Positions 51,209-61,359 are shown, counted from the stretch's first letter. The stretch: 64,000 nucleotides of DNA from Glaciecola petra (GCF_031846345.1 NZ_JAVRHX010000001.1:372001-436000), one strand, 5' to 3'. The notes: generated by a model not told the origin, from the letters alone. Numbers and translations: made by a program.

Positions 51209-52779
51209 GAAATCACCTTACTTAATAAATCGATGTTCATTACGTCTGCCGCAACTAACACCGCATACACAAATATTATTGCGCCTGTTGATGCCACGAA
51301 AACCGCGACTCTGAAGCGTTCAGTCTTTTTAATCTGGTCAATTTGCAAGTGGGTTACCGCCCCCCAAATTGGATATCCTGTTAGAGCTGTCAACTGATGC
51401 CCCCTGACCAATATAGGTGTTAATTGACTCATTAAAAACGCTAAGCCAACTCCCAAACCGAAACCAACAATTAACACGCCAGTATACTGAATAAACCTAT
51501 TCGGCCCGGTTGGTTCAGGCGGAACTAATGGTGGCTTAATAATTCTAAACTGTAATTCATCTGAAGTGATTTCAGCACGTTTAGTTATATCAGCGGCTTC
51601 TTTGCGTGTTAACAACTCTTCGTATTTTTGTTTTACGATATCGTAGTTTCTGTTTTTGGCGATACCTTCCGCTTCAATCTGTGGGACCAAATCAATTTTA
51701 TTGCGTAAATCTTCTATTTTAAGATTGTAGTCTTCTTCGCGCACTCTCAATGAAGCAATCTCGCCCTCAAGACGACTAATCTCCAGAGTGATGTCCTGAT
51801 TCAACTGGCTTAAAGGTGCGTCATCGCTGTCGTCCTGGTTTAAATACGCATCTATTTCGCGTTGCCTAGCCTTTTTTAAATTTTCTAGCATATTTGTTGT
51901 TTGGATAACATCAGGGTGTTTATCTGTGTAGCCAATTCGAAGGTCATCTAGGTTTTCTTCTAACTTGAGAATTCTCTGATCGTATTTAGTAGTAATAACA
52001 GGCGCATCAGTCCCACTTTGTACACCCAAGCCATCTGTAGCTTTTCGATTGTTAGTAAGCTTACCGCGCAAAGTAGCCGCTTTTTGTTGAGCCTCTCTTA
52101 TGGTTAATTTAGTGTCTGACAGTTCGCTCATCAGATTCTGCATGTTTGTATGGAAGGAACCTTGCATGGGTAAAATATCAGCATGCTGCCTTTGAAATTC
52201 CGCTCGTTGTTGTTCAGCCTCGGATAGCCTAGCTTCGTACTCAGCAATTTGCTCATCGATGAATCGTGTGGCAGTTGCGGTATCTTGTCTATTGCCCCCT
52301 AGTGAACCTTCAACAAACACATCTAATGTTTCTTGTACTACCGTTCTGGCAACTTGCGGATTTTTGTGTGTGTACGAGATTGTGTATATGTTTTCTCGTT
52401 TTGTTTTATCTAAAATAATATCGTCAGTTAATTCAGCAATCAGTTCTTCGTATTGCACATCAGTTGTTACAGTAATGTCTAAATCAGATTCTCTAGCAAT
52501 TTCTTCAATATTCGAACGACTTTTCAGTGTTTGCGCCATCATGCGCACCTCACTGTCGGGGTCGTTGTATAAGCTGATTCCTTGCAGTAGTGGCGCGATT
52601 ACCGAGCGCGTGTCAACATATACTTGCGCTTCCGACTCATACACGTCGGGTAATGAAGCGACGTATATAAATCCGATAGGGCAAATAAGCCATGAACAAA
52701 TGATAAGATATCTTTTTCTTATCCAAATCCCACGGATATAATCAAGGACTAGCTGAATAGTTTGCTGTAAATCTTGCAT
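51205..52779 (-). CDS. XrtA system polysaccharide chain-length determinant
   Basis: A 524-residue Wzz/PCP-2-type protein. A membrane helix lies near residues 25-45 and another near 435-460, with another hydrophobic stretch near the C-terminus (VFVASTGAIIFVYAVLVAADV). The periplasmic part is largely coiled coil (YEARLSEAEQQRAEFQRQHAD; LEENLDDLRIGYTDKHPDV). It lacks the kinase domain, which is the separate next gene. It acts with the outer-membrane export protein encoded just upstream. Confidence 0.9.
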   Translation of the reverse strand: MQDLQQTIQLVLDYIRGIWIRKRYLIICSWLICPIGFIYVASLPDVYESEAQVYVDTRSVIAPLLQGISLYNDPDSEVRMMAQTLKSRSNIEEIARESDLDITVTTDVQYEELIAELTDDIILDKTKRENIYTISYTHKNPQVARTVVQETLDVFVEGSLGGNRQDTATATRFIDEQIAEYEARLSEAEQQRAEFQRQHADILPMQGSFHTNMQNLMSELSDTKLTIREAQQKAATLRGKLTNNRKATDGLGVQSGTDAPVITTKYDQRILKLEENLDDLRIGYTDKHPDVIQTTNMLENLKKARQREIDAYLNQDDSDDAPLSQLNQDITLEISRLEGEIASLRVREEDYNLKIEDLRNKIDLVPQIEAEGIAKNRNYDIVKQKYEELLTRKEAADITKRAEITSDELQFRIIKPPLVPPEPTGPNRFIQYTGVLIVGFGLGVGLAFLMSQLTPILVRGHQLTALTGYPIWGAVTHLQIDQIKKTERFRVAVFVASTGAIIFVYAVLVAADVMNIDLLSKVIS

Positions 52780-52800
52780 TTAATATATCTCTGAGTGCTT

Positions 52801-53427
52801 TTAGAACCAAGCTTCTGGGATAATAACCACGTCGCCGGGTAAAACGTCTACATTCTTAGATATATCGCCGTCTTTGATTAAATCTTCAATAAAAATGTCG
52901 TAAGTTATTTGTTCGTTGTTAATAACTCTTACTAACTTTGCATCGTTTCCATCAGCAAACTGCGTTAATCCACCAACTTCAATCATTAAATCGAGTAAAG
53001 TCATGTGCTGCGAATAATTTACAGCGCGAGGATTAGACGCTTCACCAATCACTCTGACTTGTTCGCTAAACGGGCCATTAAAACGACCAACAGAAACAGT
53101 AACTCGAGGATTGTTAATGTATGTTGCCAATTGTTCTTCAAGCTGACGTGCAAGCATTGTTGGTGTGCGACCAGCCACTTCTACGTCTTCTACCAAAGAA
53201 GTCGTTACTTTGCCGTCAGGTCTAACGGTAAAGTTGCCTGAAATTTCAGGATTTCGCCATACAAAAATGGTGAGTTGATCACCCGGGCCAATTAAATATT
53301 GATAATCATTAACATCGGTTGTTAATGACGCTCGAGTTGTAGCCGTTGGTAGAGGATTAGAACAACCGACTAAAACGACGCTTACAAGTACAAGTAAAGC
53401 AAGGTAAATTCGCTGCAACCGTATCAT
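52801..53427 (-). CDS. XrtA system exopolysaccharide export lipoprotein (Wza-like)
   Basis: About 208 residues from ATG 53427, which follows AAGGAA at the right distance and gives a lipoprotein signal (VVLVGC, Cys22); a longer frame to 53469 is less likely. The polysaccharide export domain is visible as YQYLIGPGDQLTIFVWRNPEIS with VRPDGKVTTSLVEDV, followed by a SLBB-type domain (RVIGEASNPRAVNY). It forms the outer-membrane channel for the polymer. First gene of the operon 53427-48509. Confidence 0.9.
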   Translation of the reverse strand: MIRLQRIYLALLVLVSVVLVGCSNPLPTATTRASLTTDVNDYQYLIGPGDQLTIFVWRNPEISGNFTVRPDGKVTTSLVEDVEVAGRTPTMLARQLEEQLATYINNPRVTVSVGRFNGPFSEQVRVIGEASNPRAVNYSQHMTLLDLMIEVGGLTQFADGNDAKLVRVINNEQITYDIFIEDLIKDGDISKNVDVLPGDVVIIPEAWF

Positions 53428-53731
53428 GTTATAATTTTCCTTAATCATATTTGAGTTTACACTACACATATTTATCTACATGCCGATAATACCGATAGCG
53501 CGCACATTATGCACGAAAAAAAACATTTTTGCAGAACGTATTTCAAATCGAGTATTTACCAACTGTATAAAAGCTCTATAATGCTGACCTGTTTTGGCGG
53601 TTAATAACTTATCGAAATACAAGGTATGTTACAAAATGACATATGCAAAAAGTTCATTTGGTTTCACGAAAATTTACAAATTATTTTCGTTTAACATTGT
53701 AATCGTGGAATAACAATTATTTTGGAAGGGC
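53428..53731. other. Divergent promoter region of the exopolysaccharide locus (304 bases)
   Basis: No gene supported. It separates the reverse export operon from the forward glycosyltransferase operon and is AT-rich. It holds a forward sigma-70-like promoter (53555-53582). I looked for the sigma-54 pattern GG-N10-GC on both strands here and did not find it. A reverse-strand promoter could not be chosen with confidence. Confidence 0.5.
53555..53582 (+). promoter_or_regulatory. Sigma-70-like promoter of the forward XrtA operon
   Basis: TTTACC at 53555-53560 and TATAAT at 53577-53582 are separated by 16 bases, a near-consensus -10 with a fair -35. This predicts a start near 53590 and a leader of about 140 bases before ATG 53732. 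Confidence 0.45.
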
Positions 53732-55138
53732 ATGAAGACTAACTCAAATTCAAGAAAAAGTTCATTGAAATTAGTGGTTTGCGATGCAGCTATTGTTGCT
53801 TACGCTACCTATTTTTCGAGTCTAGCTTTGGGGTGGTTGGGACTCGATTTAAATACTGACGCTACGTCGATGGTGATTACTTGTGTCGCATTTGCTGTTT
53901 CCGTGACAACAATTAATTTGTCGGTCGGCTTATATGAATCTAGTTTGCGTGAACCGTTCAGGGGCATCATTAGACGTATTTTTGTAAGTGCAATTATTAG
54001 TTTCTTTGTTGTTACTATAGCAACTAACGCGCTCTACCGACCCTACGAAGCACACCCACTATTAGCGCCCCTGTCTGTCACGCTAATTATTATGACCTTA
54101 GTTGCATTTAGATATTTTGTTTACAACACAGAATCCCTTAGCAACAAACCCAACATAGTTGTACTGGGTACCGGTGTGCGAGCATCTGTTATTGAAAAGC
54201 GTATGCGCAGAATGGTCGACAGATCTAATTTTAATTTGGTAAGTTTCATTCCTGTCAGCGGTGATCAGCGCGATGAAGGTATCGAAAAAGAGAAGGTCGC
54301 AAATATTGAGCTAAATGAAGACTTTGACAAATATTTAAAAGACCAAGAGATAAATGAAATCATCATCGCGAATGACCAAAGACGAGGGACCTTGCCCATA
54401 GACTCTTTGTTTAATGCGAGGTTGCAGGGTGTTCAAGTAACTGACTTATTAGATTTTATGGAACGTGAAACGGGTCAAATTGCGGTTGACCTTATGTATC
54501 CGAGTTGGGTGATATATTCCAATGGTTTCCAATCTCAAAAGATATTTAGAACAGTGATGGACTACTGGTTGAACATATTCTTGGCGATATTTGTCTTGTT
54601 TTTTACCTGGCCAATAATGCTAATTACGGCGCTTATTATTTACGTTGATGACGGTTACCGAACGGGTGCATCGGTATTGTACAAACAGCAACGAGTAGGT
54701 AAAAACGGCAAACTTTTTAATATTCTTAAATTCAGAAGTATGCGTCCTGACGCTGAAAAAGATGGCGCAAAATGGGCTTCTAAAAATGACAATAGAGTCA
54801 CCAGTATCGGTGCTTTTATTCGAAAGTATCGCGTAGATGAATTACCACAATTGATTAATGTGCTTAGAGGCGAAATGTCATTTATTGGCCCTAGACCTGA
54901 ACGCCCCGAATTTGTGGAGCAATTAGTTGAAGAATTACCGTACTTTAATCAACGTCACAATGTTAAACCTGGTTTAGCCGGTTGGGCACAACTTAATTAC
55001 CCCTACGGCGCGAGTGTCAAAGATTCATTAGAAAAGCTTAAATTTGATTTATATTATGTAAAACATCAAAGCTTATTATTAGACTTATTAATTCTGATCA
55101 GAACAGTTGAAGTTATTCTGTTTGGTAAAGGAAGGTAG
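53732..55138 (+). CDS. XrtA system polyprenyl-phosphate sugar transferase
   Basis: A 468-residue initiating glycosyltransferase (TIGR03013 type). Four N-terminal membrane helices, a soluble Rossmann-like region (VVLGTGVRASVIEKRM), a further membrane segment (WLNIFLAIFVLFFTWPIML) and the C-terminal bacterial sugar transferase domain: KFRSMRPDAEKDGA, VDELPQLINVLRGEMSFIGP and RPERPEF. It transfers the first sugar phosphate to undecaprenyl phosphate. Start 53732 has GGAAGG before it. Confidence 0.93.
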   Translation: MKTNSNSRKSSLKLVVCDAAIVAYATYFSSLALGWLGLDLNTDATSMVITCVAFAVSVTTINLSVGLYESSLREPFRGIIRRIFVSAIISFFVVTIATNALYRPYEAHPLLAPLSVTLIIMTLVAFRYFVYNTESLSNKPNIVVLGTGVRASVIEKRMRRMVDRSNFNLVSFIPVSGDQRDEGIEKEKVANIELNEDFDKYLKDQEINEIIIANDQRRGTLPIDSLFNARLQGVQVTDLLDFMERETGQIAVDLMYPSWVIYSNGFQSQKIFRTVMDYWLNIFLAIFVLFFTWPIMLITALIIYVDDGYRTGASVLYKQQRVGKNGKLFNILKFRSMRPDAEKDGAKWASKNDNRVTSIGAFIRKYRVDELPQLINVLRGEMSFIGPRPERPEFVEQLVEELPYFNQRHNVKPGLAGWAQLNYPYGASVKDSLEKLKFDLYYVKHQSLLLDLLILIRTVEVILFGKGR

Positions 55139-55142
55139 TTAG

Positions 55143-56000
55143 TTGACTCAACAATTTCAAAGCACTGGTAAGTCGATGAACGTTATGACCGTTGACGTAG
55201 AAGACTACTTTCACGTTTCTGCCTTCGAGTCGGTTATTTCACCAGATGATTGGACATCTATAAAGCCCCGGGTAGGAGATAACACTCATCGCTTAATAGA
55301 TTTATTTAACGAGCATAATGTAAAAGCGACCTTTTTTACCTTAGGTTGGGTAGCCAAACATTGTCCAGATGTCATAAAACGAATCGTTGATGAAGGACAT
55401 GAACTCGCAAGCCATGGCACAAATCATAGACGAAATACCACAATGTCACGACAAGAAGTATTAGCTGACATAGTGGAAAGTAAAGATATTTTGGAACAAA
55501 TTAGTGGTAGTGAAGTTATCGGCTATCGCGCCCCTAGTTTTTCGATAAACAAAGAAAATGAATACGTATTTGAGTTATTGGTGGAGCTTGGGTTTAAATA
55601 TTCATCAAGTACTTACCCAATAGAACACGATTTATATGGCGTTCCTGAGTGGCCACGTTTTGTGCATAAGCGTAAAGAAGGCATTACTGAAATCCCTATT
55701 CCAACTTTATCAAATGGCGATAAAAATAAAGGTATAGGCGGGGGCGGATTTTTCCGCTTGCTACCTTATTGGTTATCTAAGCGTCGAATTGATGCATATT
55801 TAAGAGAAACTAGTCAGCCTTATAATTTTTATTTTCATCCTTGGGAAATTGATGCCAATCAACCTAGAATAAAAGATGCCCCTTTTAAATCAAAGTTGAG
55901 ACATTATGTTAATTTACATGTGATGGAAAAAAAGCTGGTTAAATTGATGAAGGACTACCAATGGGGCAGCATGCGTGATGTATACAAAGATGAATTTTAG
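55143..56000 (+). CDS. XrtA system polysaccharide deacetylase
   Basis: A 285-residue NodB-fold deacetylase of the DUF3473-bearing subgroup. Metal and catalytic motifs are TVDVEDYFHV, SHGTNHR, GYRAPSFS and FYFHPWEID. It starts at TTG 55143 behind AAGGAAGG; an internal ATG at 55176 precedes the conserved domain. No signal peptide. It is 4 bases after the sugar transferase gene and would remove N-acetyl groups from the polymer or its precursor. Confidence 0.9.
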   Translation: MTQQFQSTGKSMNVMTVDVEDYFHVSAFESVISPDDWTSIKPRVGDNTHRLIDLFNEHNVKATFFTLGWVAKHCPDVIKRIVDEGHELASHGTNHRRNTTMSRQEVLADIVESKDILEQISGSEVIGYRAPSFSINKENEYVFELLVELGFKYSSSTYPIEHDLYGVPEWPRFVHKRKEGITEIPIPTLSNGDKNKGIGGGGFFRLLPYWLSKRRIDAYLRETSQPYNFYFHPWEIDANQPRIKDAPFKSKLRHYVNLHVMEKKLVKLMKDYQWGSMRDVYKDEF

Positions 56001-56009
56001 GAGCATGGA

Positions 56010-57545
56010 TTGAGCTTAATAACGCAAGCGAGACAAAAAAACACATTAGTGCCTTTCGCCGTTTTATTTGGACTTTGGCTGCTTCTGGTTTACGCACCTC
56101 TATTCAGTGCAATGCAAATATGGGCAACAAACGACATATACAATCATTGTCTGATAGTAATACCAGCAGCTTTATATCTGATTTTTGAGCGTCGGAAAGA
56201 GATTCAATGGGCGAATATGCAAATGTCTTGGTTGGCGGCCATTTTATTTGTGGGTCAAATCCTTTTTTATGCATTAAGTACCGCTGCTGATATACAGCTT
56301 TTTCAACATGCTGCTATATTTGCCATGCTTCCCACCTTATTGTGGTTATTTTTGGGAAACCGAATTGCGTGGGATTGTAAATTTCCATTGGCATTCATTT
56401 TGTTTGCAATACCTGTTGGTGAAGAACTTATTCCGTTTTTGCAAGAAATCACTGCTGATATGGCGGTTGCCATGCTTGAGTTTACCGGAATTCCATTATT
56501 TAGAAGTGGTTTGTTTATTGAAATACCGCAAGGTAAATTTTTAGTCGCAGAAGCTTGTTCTGGGGTAAGTTTTCTGATTGCTTCTATTGTATTAGGTAAT
56601 CTCTACGCTTATATGAATTTGCGTACTTGGAAACGTCGTATACTATTTGTCGGCCTCTCAATACTCTTCCCAATCTTGGCAAATGCAGTTCGAGTATATG
56701 GCATTATATATATTGGCTATGCGAGCGATATGGAACACGCGGTTGGCGCTGATCACCTTGTCTACGGATGGTTTTTCTTCGCATTTGTTCTTGTGTGTTT
56801 ATTCTTAATTGGCGAACTTGTTAAAAAGAATGAAAAAGCTTCTTTGGGCAAAACGTCTGCAAATAGTAGCGTTAATGTTCACGATATACCTGTGAATATC
56901 GATGAAGCAACACCTGGCTTAACAAGCCTTAGTCTGCCTATGTTCATATTGTGTACAGTATTTTTAGTTGGCGCATTGGTACAAGTGTTTAGAATGCAAA
57001 ATGTGGATATGGTGGGTGTAGAAGGGGTCAGTTTTAAAGGCTTAAATTACCAAAGTATAAAGCACTCACCTCGGTTAAGTTGGGAGCCTCGTTTTGTCGG
57101 AAATAGCCAACAAGAAATGCAATATCTGCATGCTAGCGACAAAAGTATCGATTTTGACCTTTATTATGCCTACTTTAATGGCACTGATGGTGAGTTGGTT
57201 TCTTCCTTAAACCGACTTTACGAACAAGATAGATGGACTTTATCTGCACGCCAACGGATTCAAATAGGTGATGCTTATATTCAAAAAGATAACATATCGT
57301 CTTCTATAGGCACGCATAGACGAATCTATTATTGGTATTTGGTTGATGGACAACTTGTTGATACTTACAGAGAAGTTAAATTCAAACAACTTATACAACG
57401 TCTCAAAGGTGTGCAATCACACTCTGCAATTATTGCCATTGGTTTCGATTGGAATAGCGATGCTTTGCCAAATGAGGAGCATGTTGAGCAAATTGTCGCT
57501 GATGTCTTGATTAACGCTAATCTTAATATGGCAATCGATCAGTGA
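56010..57545 (+). CDS. xrtA: Exosortase A fused to an EpsI domain
   Basis: A 511-residue protein starting at TTG 56010 behind AGGAG. The N-terminal half has about eight membrane helices and the exosortase catalytic residues Cys183 (VAEACSGVSFL), Arg228 (NAVRVYG) and His249 (GADHLVYGW). After a linker and one membrane helix (about 310-330) comes a periplasmic EpsI (DUF3485) domain. Exosortase A recognises C-terminal PEP-CTERM signals and cleaves or anchors their proteins at the envelope. Its stop overlaps the next gene as GTGA. Confidence 0.92.
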   Translation: MSLITQARQKNTLVPFAVLFGLWLLLVYAPLFSAMQIWATNDIYNHCLIVIPAALYLIFERRKEIQWANMQMSWLAAILFVGQILFYALSTAADIQLFQHAAIFAMLPTLLWLFLGNRIAWDCKFPLAFILFAIPVGEELIPFLQEITADMAVAMLEFTGIPLFRSGLFIEIPQGKFLVAEACSGVSFLIASIVLGNLYAYMNLRTWKRRILFVGLSILFPILANAVRVYGIIYIGYASDMEHAVGADHLVYGWFFFAFVLVCLFLIGELVKKNEKASLGKTSANSSVNVHDIPVNIDEATPGLTSLSLPMFILCTVFLVGALVQVFRMQNVDMVGVEGVSFKGLNYQSIKHSPRLSWEPRFVGNSQQEMQYLHASDKSIDFDLYYAYFNGTDGELVSSLNRLYEQDRWTLSARQRIQIGDAYIQKDNISSSIGTHRRIYYWYLVDGQLVDTYREVKFKQLIQRLKGVQSHSAIIAIGFDWNSDALPNEEHVEQIVADVLINANLNMAIDQ

Positions 57546-58357
57546 CAGTTTTGAGGATACTCGGCTTATTCGTTTTGCTACCTAGTCTCATTTTACTGGG
57601 TATCAACTTATATGGTCTAAGCCAAGAATTACGCCCTAGTGAATTTAATGTGCAAGACTTACGTTTTGGCGAAAAGGACGTTACAGTATCAAAAGAAGAG
57701 TTTCTAGCGCAAATTGATCAGCGTGAAGACGAGTCTCAAACAGAATATACCTATCGATTAACCAATTTAATTGCTGATGGCACAGCACATATACATTGGG
57801 AAGAGTTTGACCCGAAAAAATTTCATCAGCTTGTACCGCTATGGGAAAATTGGATAATTCATATCATGGGATTAGTAACGGGCATTCCTGAATATGAGCG
57901 ATATCATTTTTCTAATCCCTATAAAAGCATAGAAAGAGGTATTGGCATATGCGGTGATGCATCTATGGTCATGACTCAATTGCTAGAGAAACATGGTATT
58001 CAGGCAGAAATACTAACTTTTCCAGGGCATGTTGTGGTAACGGCTGAAGTAGAGGGTAAGCGCAAGATATTTGACCCTGATTTTGGTGTGGTATTACCGT
58101 TTACTCCCCCTGATTTAAAAAACAATGTGACCAAAGCCGCTGAATTATATATGAGCAGGGGATATGAAGAGAGCGATAGGACGTTTTTTTTGAACTCTTA
58201 TTCGAAGCCTTATGTTGTGTGGGATGGTCCGGAAGAATTTATCACTAAAAAGTTTTATTTTGAAAAAGTGGCTTATGTTCTGAAGTGGGTATTACCCGTT
58301 TTAGGTGTTCTACTCGGGGCGTTTTGGACTCGCTCTTTTAAGCAAACCCACTCCTAA
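57542..58357 (+). CDS. Transglutaminase-like membrane protein coupled to xrtA
   Basis: A 271-residue protein starting at GTG 57542, overlapping the xrtA stop. One membrane helix at the N-terminus (about 6-25) and one at the C-terminus (about 245-265) bracket a periplasmic domain. That domain carries a Cys-His-Asp triad of transglutaminase-like cysteine enzymes: Cys137 in GIGICGDAS, His163 in FPGHVVV and Asp178 in IFDPDFG. It may be a peptidase or acyl transferase serving the exosortase system. The fold call rests on the triad spacing; the substrate is unknown. It ends tail-to-tail with the next gene. Confidence 0.65.
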   Translation: MTVLRILGLFVLLPSLILLGINLYGLSQELRPSEFNVQDLRFGEKDVTVSKEEFLAQIDQREDESQTEYTYRLTNLIADGTAHIHWEEFDPKKFHQLVPLWENWIIHIMGLVTGIPEYERYHFSNPYKSIERGIGICGDASMVMTQLLEKHGIQAEILTFPGHVVVTAEVEGKRKIFDPDFGVVLPFTPPDLKNNVTKAAELYMSRGYEESDRTFFLNSYSKPYVVWDGPEEFITKKFYFEKVAYVLKWVLPVLGVLLGAFWTRSFKQTHS

Positions 58358-59466
58358 TTGATAGGCCTTAATTGGTCATAAATTGCTTGATATTGCTCAC
58401 ACATATGCTTTGCAGTGAAGAGAGCATCAAAGCGTTTTTTAGCTGCAGTTTGCATACTTCCTAGTTTTTCAGTGTCACTTGATAGAGCAATTATTGCTTC
58501 ACTAAGTTCTGGCTCACAATCGTTTTTTATTACTATGCCGTTGACTCCGTCCTTAATTACTTCAGGGTTACCTCCAACATCAGTAACAATGCATGGCTTT
58601 GAAGCGCGCATAGCCTCAAGCAAGGTCATAGATGTGCCTTCACTGAACGAGGTTAACAAAAACACATCAAAGGCATGCAAAAAATCGTTTGGCTTCACAA
58701 CATACCCAGGTAAAGTGACGGAATCCTGTAATGACAAACGCTGAATTGTGCTTTCGATTTCTTGCCTAGTTTCGCCATCTCCAACAATAATCAAATGCGC
58801 ATTCAGTCCTTTATCCAAAACTTTTCTTAAGCTGTTTAACATTAAAAAATGATTTTTTATAGGATCAAATCGCGCAATTGTGCCCAATAACAAGGTTTCA
58901 TCATTTAAGCCAAGCTTCTCGCGAATATTGGTTTTTACTGCTAATGGACTTGCATGAATTCCATTGTAGACCACCTCACAATCTTGCTTCGGAATATACT
59001 CATATGAATCTAGTGCCTGTGCGGTTGCATCTGAAATAGCAGTGATTTTGTGGGTGAAAAATCTCAAGATAGGATTAATATAACGGCGCTTGGGGCTTTT
59101 GACGTCGGGATAAAAACGCCCATGTTCAGTAAAGATAACTCGAGCTTTCATGCCTATGCTAGCAAGTACACCATAAACCCAAGGGGTATATTGATGACAA
59201 TGTAGAACATCAATATTATTTTCTTTAATTTGCTTCCGTATAGCCTTAATCATGCCAATGTCAAATCCATCTGAACGATGTTGAGAGTAAATTTTTAATC
59301 CTCTCTCCATAAGCTCCTTACCCCAAGGACCAATAGGTTCTTCGATACAGAAAATCGACATCTCAAATGCTTCGGTTTGATTATCTTCAATTATATTTTT
59401 GATGACCATTTCTGTGCCACCAATACGCATATCAAAGGTGATATGCAGAACCTTTGTTTTACGCAT
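58354..59466 (-). CDS. GT4 family glycosyltransferase
   Basis: A 370-residue GT-B retaining glycosyltransferase. It has MRIGGTEMV near the N-terminus, HCHQYTPWVYGVLAS, and the C-terminal donor-binding segment DVFLLTSFSEGTSMTLLEAMRASKP with the E-x7-E motif. It resembles the glycosyltransferases of XrtA loci. Its start overlaps the amidotransferase stop by 8 bases, and its own stop overlaps that of the convergent transglutaminase-like gene by 4 bases. Confidence 0.9.
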   Translation of the reverse strand: MRKTKVLHITFDMRIGGTEMVIKNIIEDNQTEAFEMSIFCIEEPIGPWGKELMERGLKIYSQHRSDGFDIGMIKAIRKQIKENNIDVLHCHQYTPWVYGVLASIGMKARVIFTEHGRFYPDVKSPKRRYINPILRFFTHKITAISDATAQALDSYEYIPKQDCEVVYNGIHASPLAVKTNIREKLGLNDETLLLGTIARFDPIKNHFLMLNSLRKVLDKGLNAHLIIVGDGETRQEIESTIQRLSLQDSVTLPGYVVKPNDFLHAFDVFLLTSFSEGTSMTLLEAMRASKPCIVTDVGGNPEVIKDGVNGIVIKNDCEPELSEAIIALSSDTEKLGSMQTAAKKRFDALFTAKHMCEQYQAIYDQLRPIN

Positions 59467-61345
59467 TTTTAATATACCTATGCCACCACATTTCGTACAT
59501 TAACATTGACCATAAAATGGCGCTGTGATCGGCTTGACCTTGCTGATGTTGCTGCCAGTATTCTTTTATTTTTTCGAGTTTAAATACTTCTGCTAAACCT
59601 TCGACTTGATCAATTAAGTAATATTGAGCGCTTTCTTTGATTTCATTCTTAAACCAATCGGCTAAGGGAACCGAAAAACCCATTTTTTTCCGGTATAAAA
59701 TGTCATCACTTAAATCTTCTTTGAATGCTTCTTTCAATAAATATTTTTTCTCGCCCTTATTAAATTTAAGTATAGAAGGGACTGTGGCGGCAAATTCTAA
59801 AATTTCTCTGTCTAAAATAGGCGCTCTAACTTCTAAAGAATTAGCCATACTCATCCTGTCTACTTTCACTAGAATGCCGCCTGTTAGATAGGTTTTTACG
59901 TCGGTGTATAATATTTTTGATAGATGGTCTGAGCCATTAGCACTATTGTAAAAATCTAACGTGACAGTAGAGGGGTGATAATCACCAAGCGCTTGACGAG
60001 TTTCATCATTAATTAACGCTTGCCACTGACGATCTTCCATTTGAGAATTGGTCATATAAAAACCATATTCGGGACTTACGCTTAGACTAGTCAATAAGGA
60101 TTTTGCTTTCCTAAATACAGTTAATTCAGATTTAGCGAAAAAATTGGCTAAAGGAGGAAAGATTTTCTTTCGCATCCAATTTGGGAATTTCTGTCTTAAT
60201 TTGTTTTCTAGGTCATCAGTATGATATTTTTCGTAACCAGCAAAAACTTCATCACCACCATCACCGGCTATTGCAACGGTGACCGCCTGCCTCGCTAATT
60301 CAGACACAAAAAAAGTAGGCACTAATGACGGATCTGCAAAGGGCTCATCAAAATAGGCAACGATACCCTCTAAACTTTCTTTTACATTTTGGCTGACCAT
60401 AAATTCATGGTGCTCAGTGTTATATTGTTTGGCAACACTTGCTGCAAATTCTGCTTCGTTAAATTTTTTATCATCAAACGCAATCGTGCATGTTTTAACC
60501 GGCTCTTGCGAGGCTTTTGCCATAGTCGCCACCACGCCGCTGGAGTCAACACCACCGCTTAAGAAGGCGCCGAGAGGTACGTCACTTAACATGCGACGTT
60601 TTGTTGCCGCATTAATGAGCGTTTGAAGCTCTGCTTTTAATTCACTTTCATTTTTTTGTGATGTACGCGAAAAATCAAGATCCCAATATTTCGTAATGGT
60701 TTTATGCCCATCTTTGATCAGCATAAAATGAGCAGGTGGAAGTTTATGAATGTGTGAAAATATGCTTTTGGGATCAGGGATATATTGATAAGCAAAAAAA
60801 TCATGTACGGCGTCTAGACGAATATCACGTGGTACATTGGGTAAGCTCAAAATAGCCTTTATTTCAGAAGCAAACGCAAAACGGTCGTCATGCTCTAAAT
60901 AATATAAAGGTTTTTTCCCGAGCCGGTCGCGGGCAATAAATAATGAGTTTTCGCGCTTGTCCCATATAGCAAACGCAAACATACCATTTAATTTTTCTAG
61001 GCAATTTGTACCCTCGCGCATATACAAATGCAAAATGGCTTCGGTATCGGTGCCCGAGGTAAACACAACGCCTTCTTGTTCTAAGTTGTCTCGAAGTTCA
61101 GTAAAGTTGTATATCTCACCATTAAATACAATGACCACTTGTTGGTCGGGCGAGTACATGGGTTGATTACCAGCAACAGACAAATCCAGAATACTCAAAC
61201 GTCGATGACATAGACCTACTTGGTCATCAATATACTCGCCGTGGGCATCAGGCCCTCTATGCGCAATTGTATTACCCATAGCGAGCAAATGCTCTTTCGA
61301 CGCTTCAGGAAAATTGTGAGTTAAAAAGCCGGCGATTCCGCACAT
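59459..61345 (-). CDS. XrtA-associated asparagine synthetase-like amidotransferase
   Basis: A 628-residue protein with an N-terminal glutamine amidotransferase domain, nucleophile Cys2 in MCGIAGF, and a C-terminal ATP-pyrophosphatase domain with GAFLSGGVDSS and AIAGDGGDEVFAGYEKY. Homologous to AsnB, but members in exosortase loci (TIGR03108 type) probably amidate an exopolysaccharide sugar acid or peptide rather than aspartate. It lies between the FemAB-like and GT4 genes on the reverse strand. Confidence 0.9.
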   Translation of the reverse strand: MCGIAGFLTHNFPEASKEHLLAMGNTIAHRGPDAHGEYIDDQVGLCHRRLSILDLSVAGNQPMYSPDQQVVIVFNGEIYNFTELRDNLEQEGVVFTSGTDTEAILHLYMREGTNCLEKLNGMFAFAIWDKRENSLFIARDRLGKKPLYYLEHDDRFAFASEIKAILSLPNVPRDIRLDAVHDFFAYQYIPDPKSIFSHIHKLPPAHFMLIKDGHKTITKYWDLDFSRTSQKNESELKAELQTLINAATKRRMLSDVPLGAFLSGGVDSSGVVATMAKASQEPVKTCTIAFDDKKFNEAEFAASVAKQYNTEHHEFMVSQNVKESLEGIVAYFDEPFADPSLVPTFFVSELARQAVTVAIAGDGGDEVFAGYEKYHTDDLENKLRQKFPNWMRKKIFPPLANFFAKSELTVFRKAKSLLTSLSVSPEYGFYMTNSQMEDRQWQALINDETRQALGDYHPSTVTLDFYNSANGSDHLSKILYTDVKTYLTGGILVKVDRMSMANSLEVRAPILDREILEFAATVPSILKFNKGEKKYLLKEAFKEDLSDDILYRKKMGFSVPLADWFKNEIKESAQYYLIDQVEGLAEVFKLEKIKEYWQQHQQGQADHSAILWSMLMYEMWWHRYIKNA

Positions 61346-61359
61346 AATAGTCGCTATCC

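Noticed and set aside
50592..51314. 240-residue forward frame across the tyrosine autokinase gene
   Set aside because: Serine- and leucine-rich antisense of a conserved kinase whose motifs are on the other strand.
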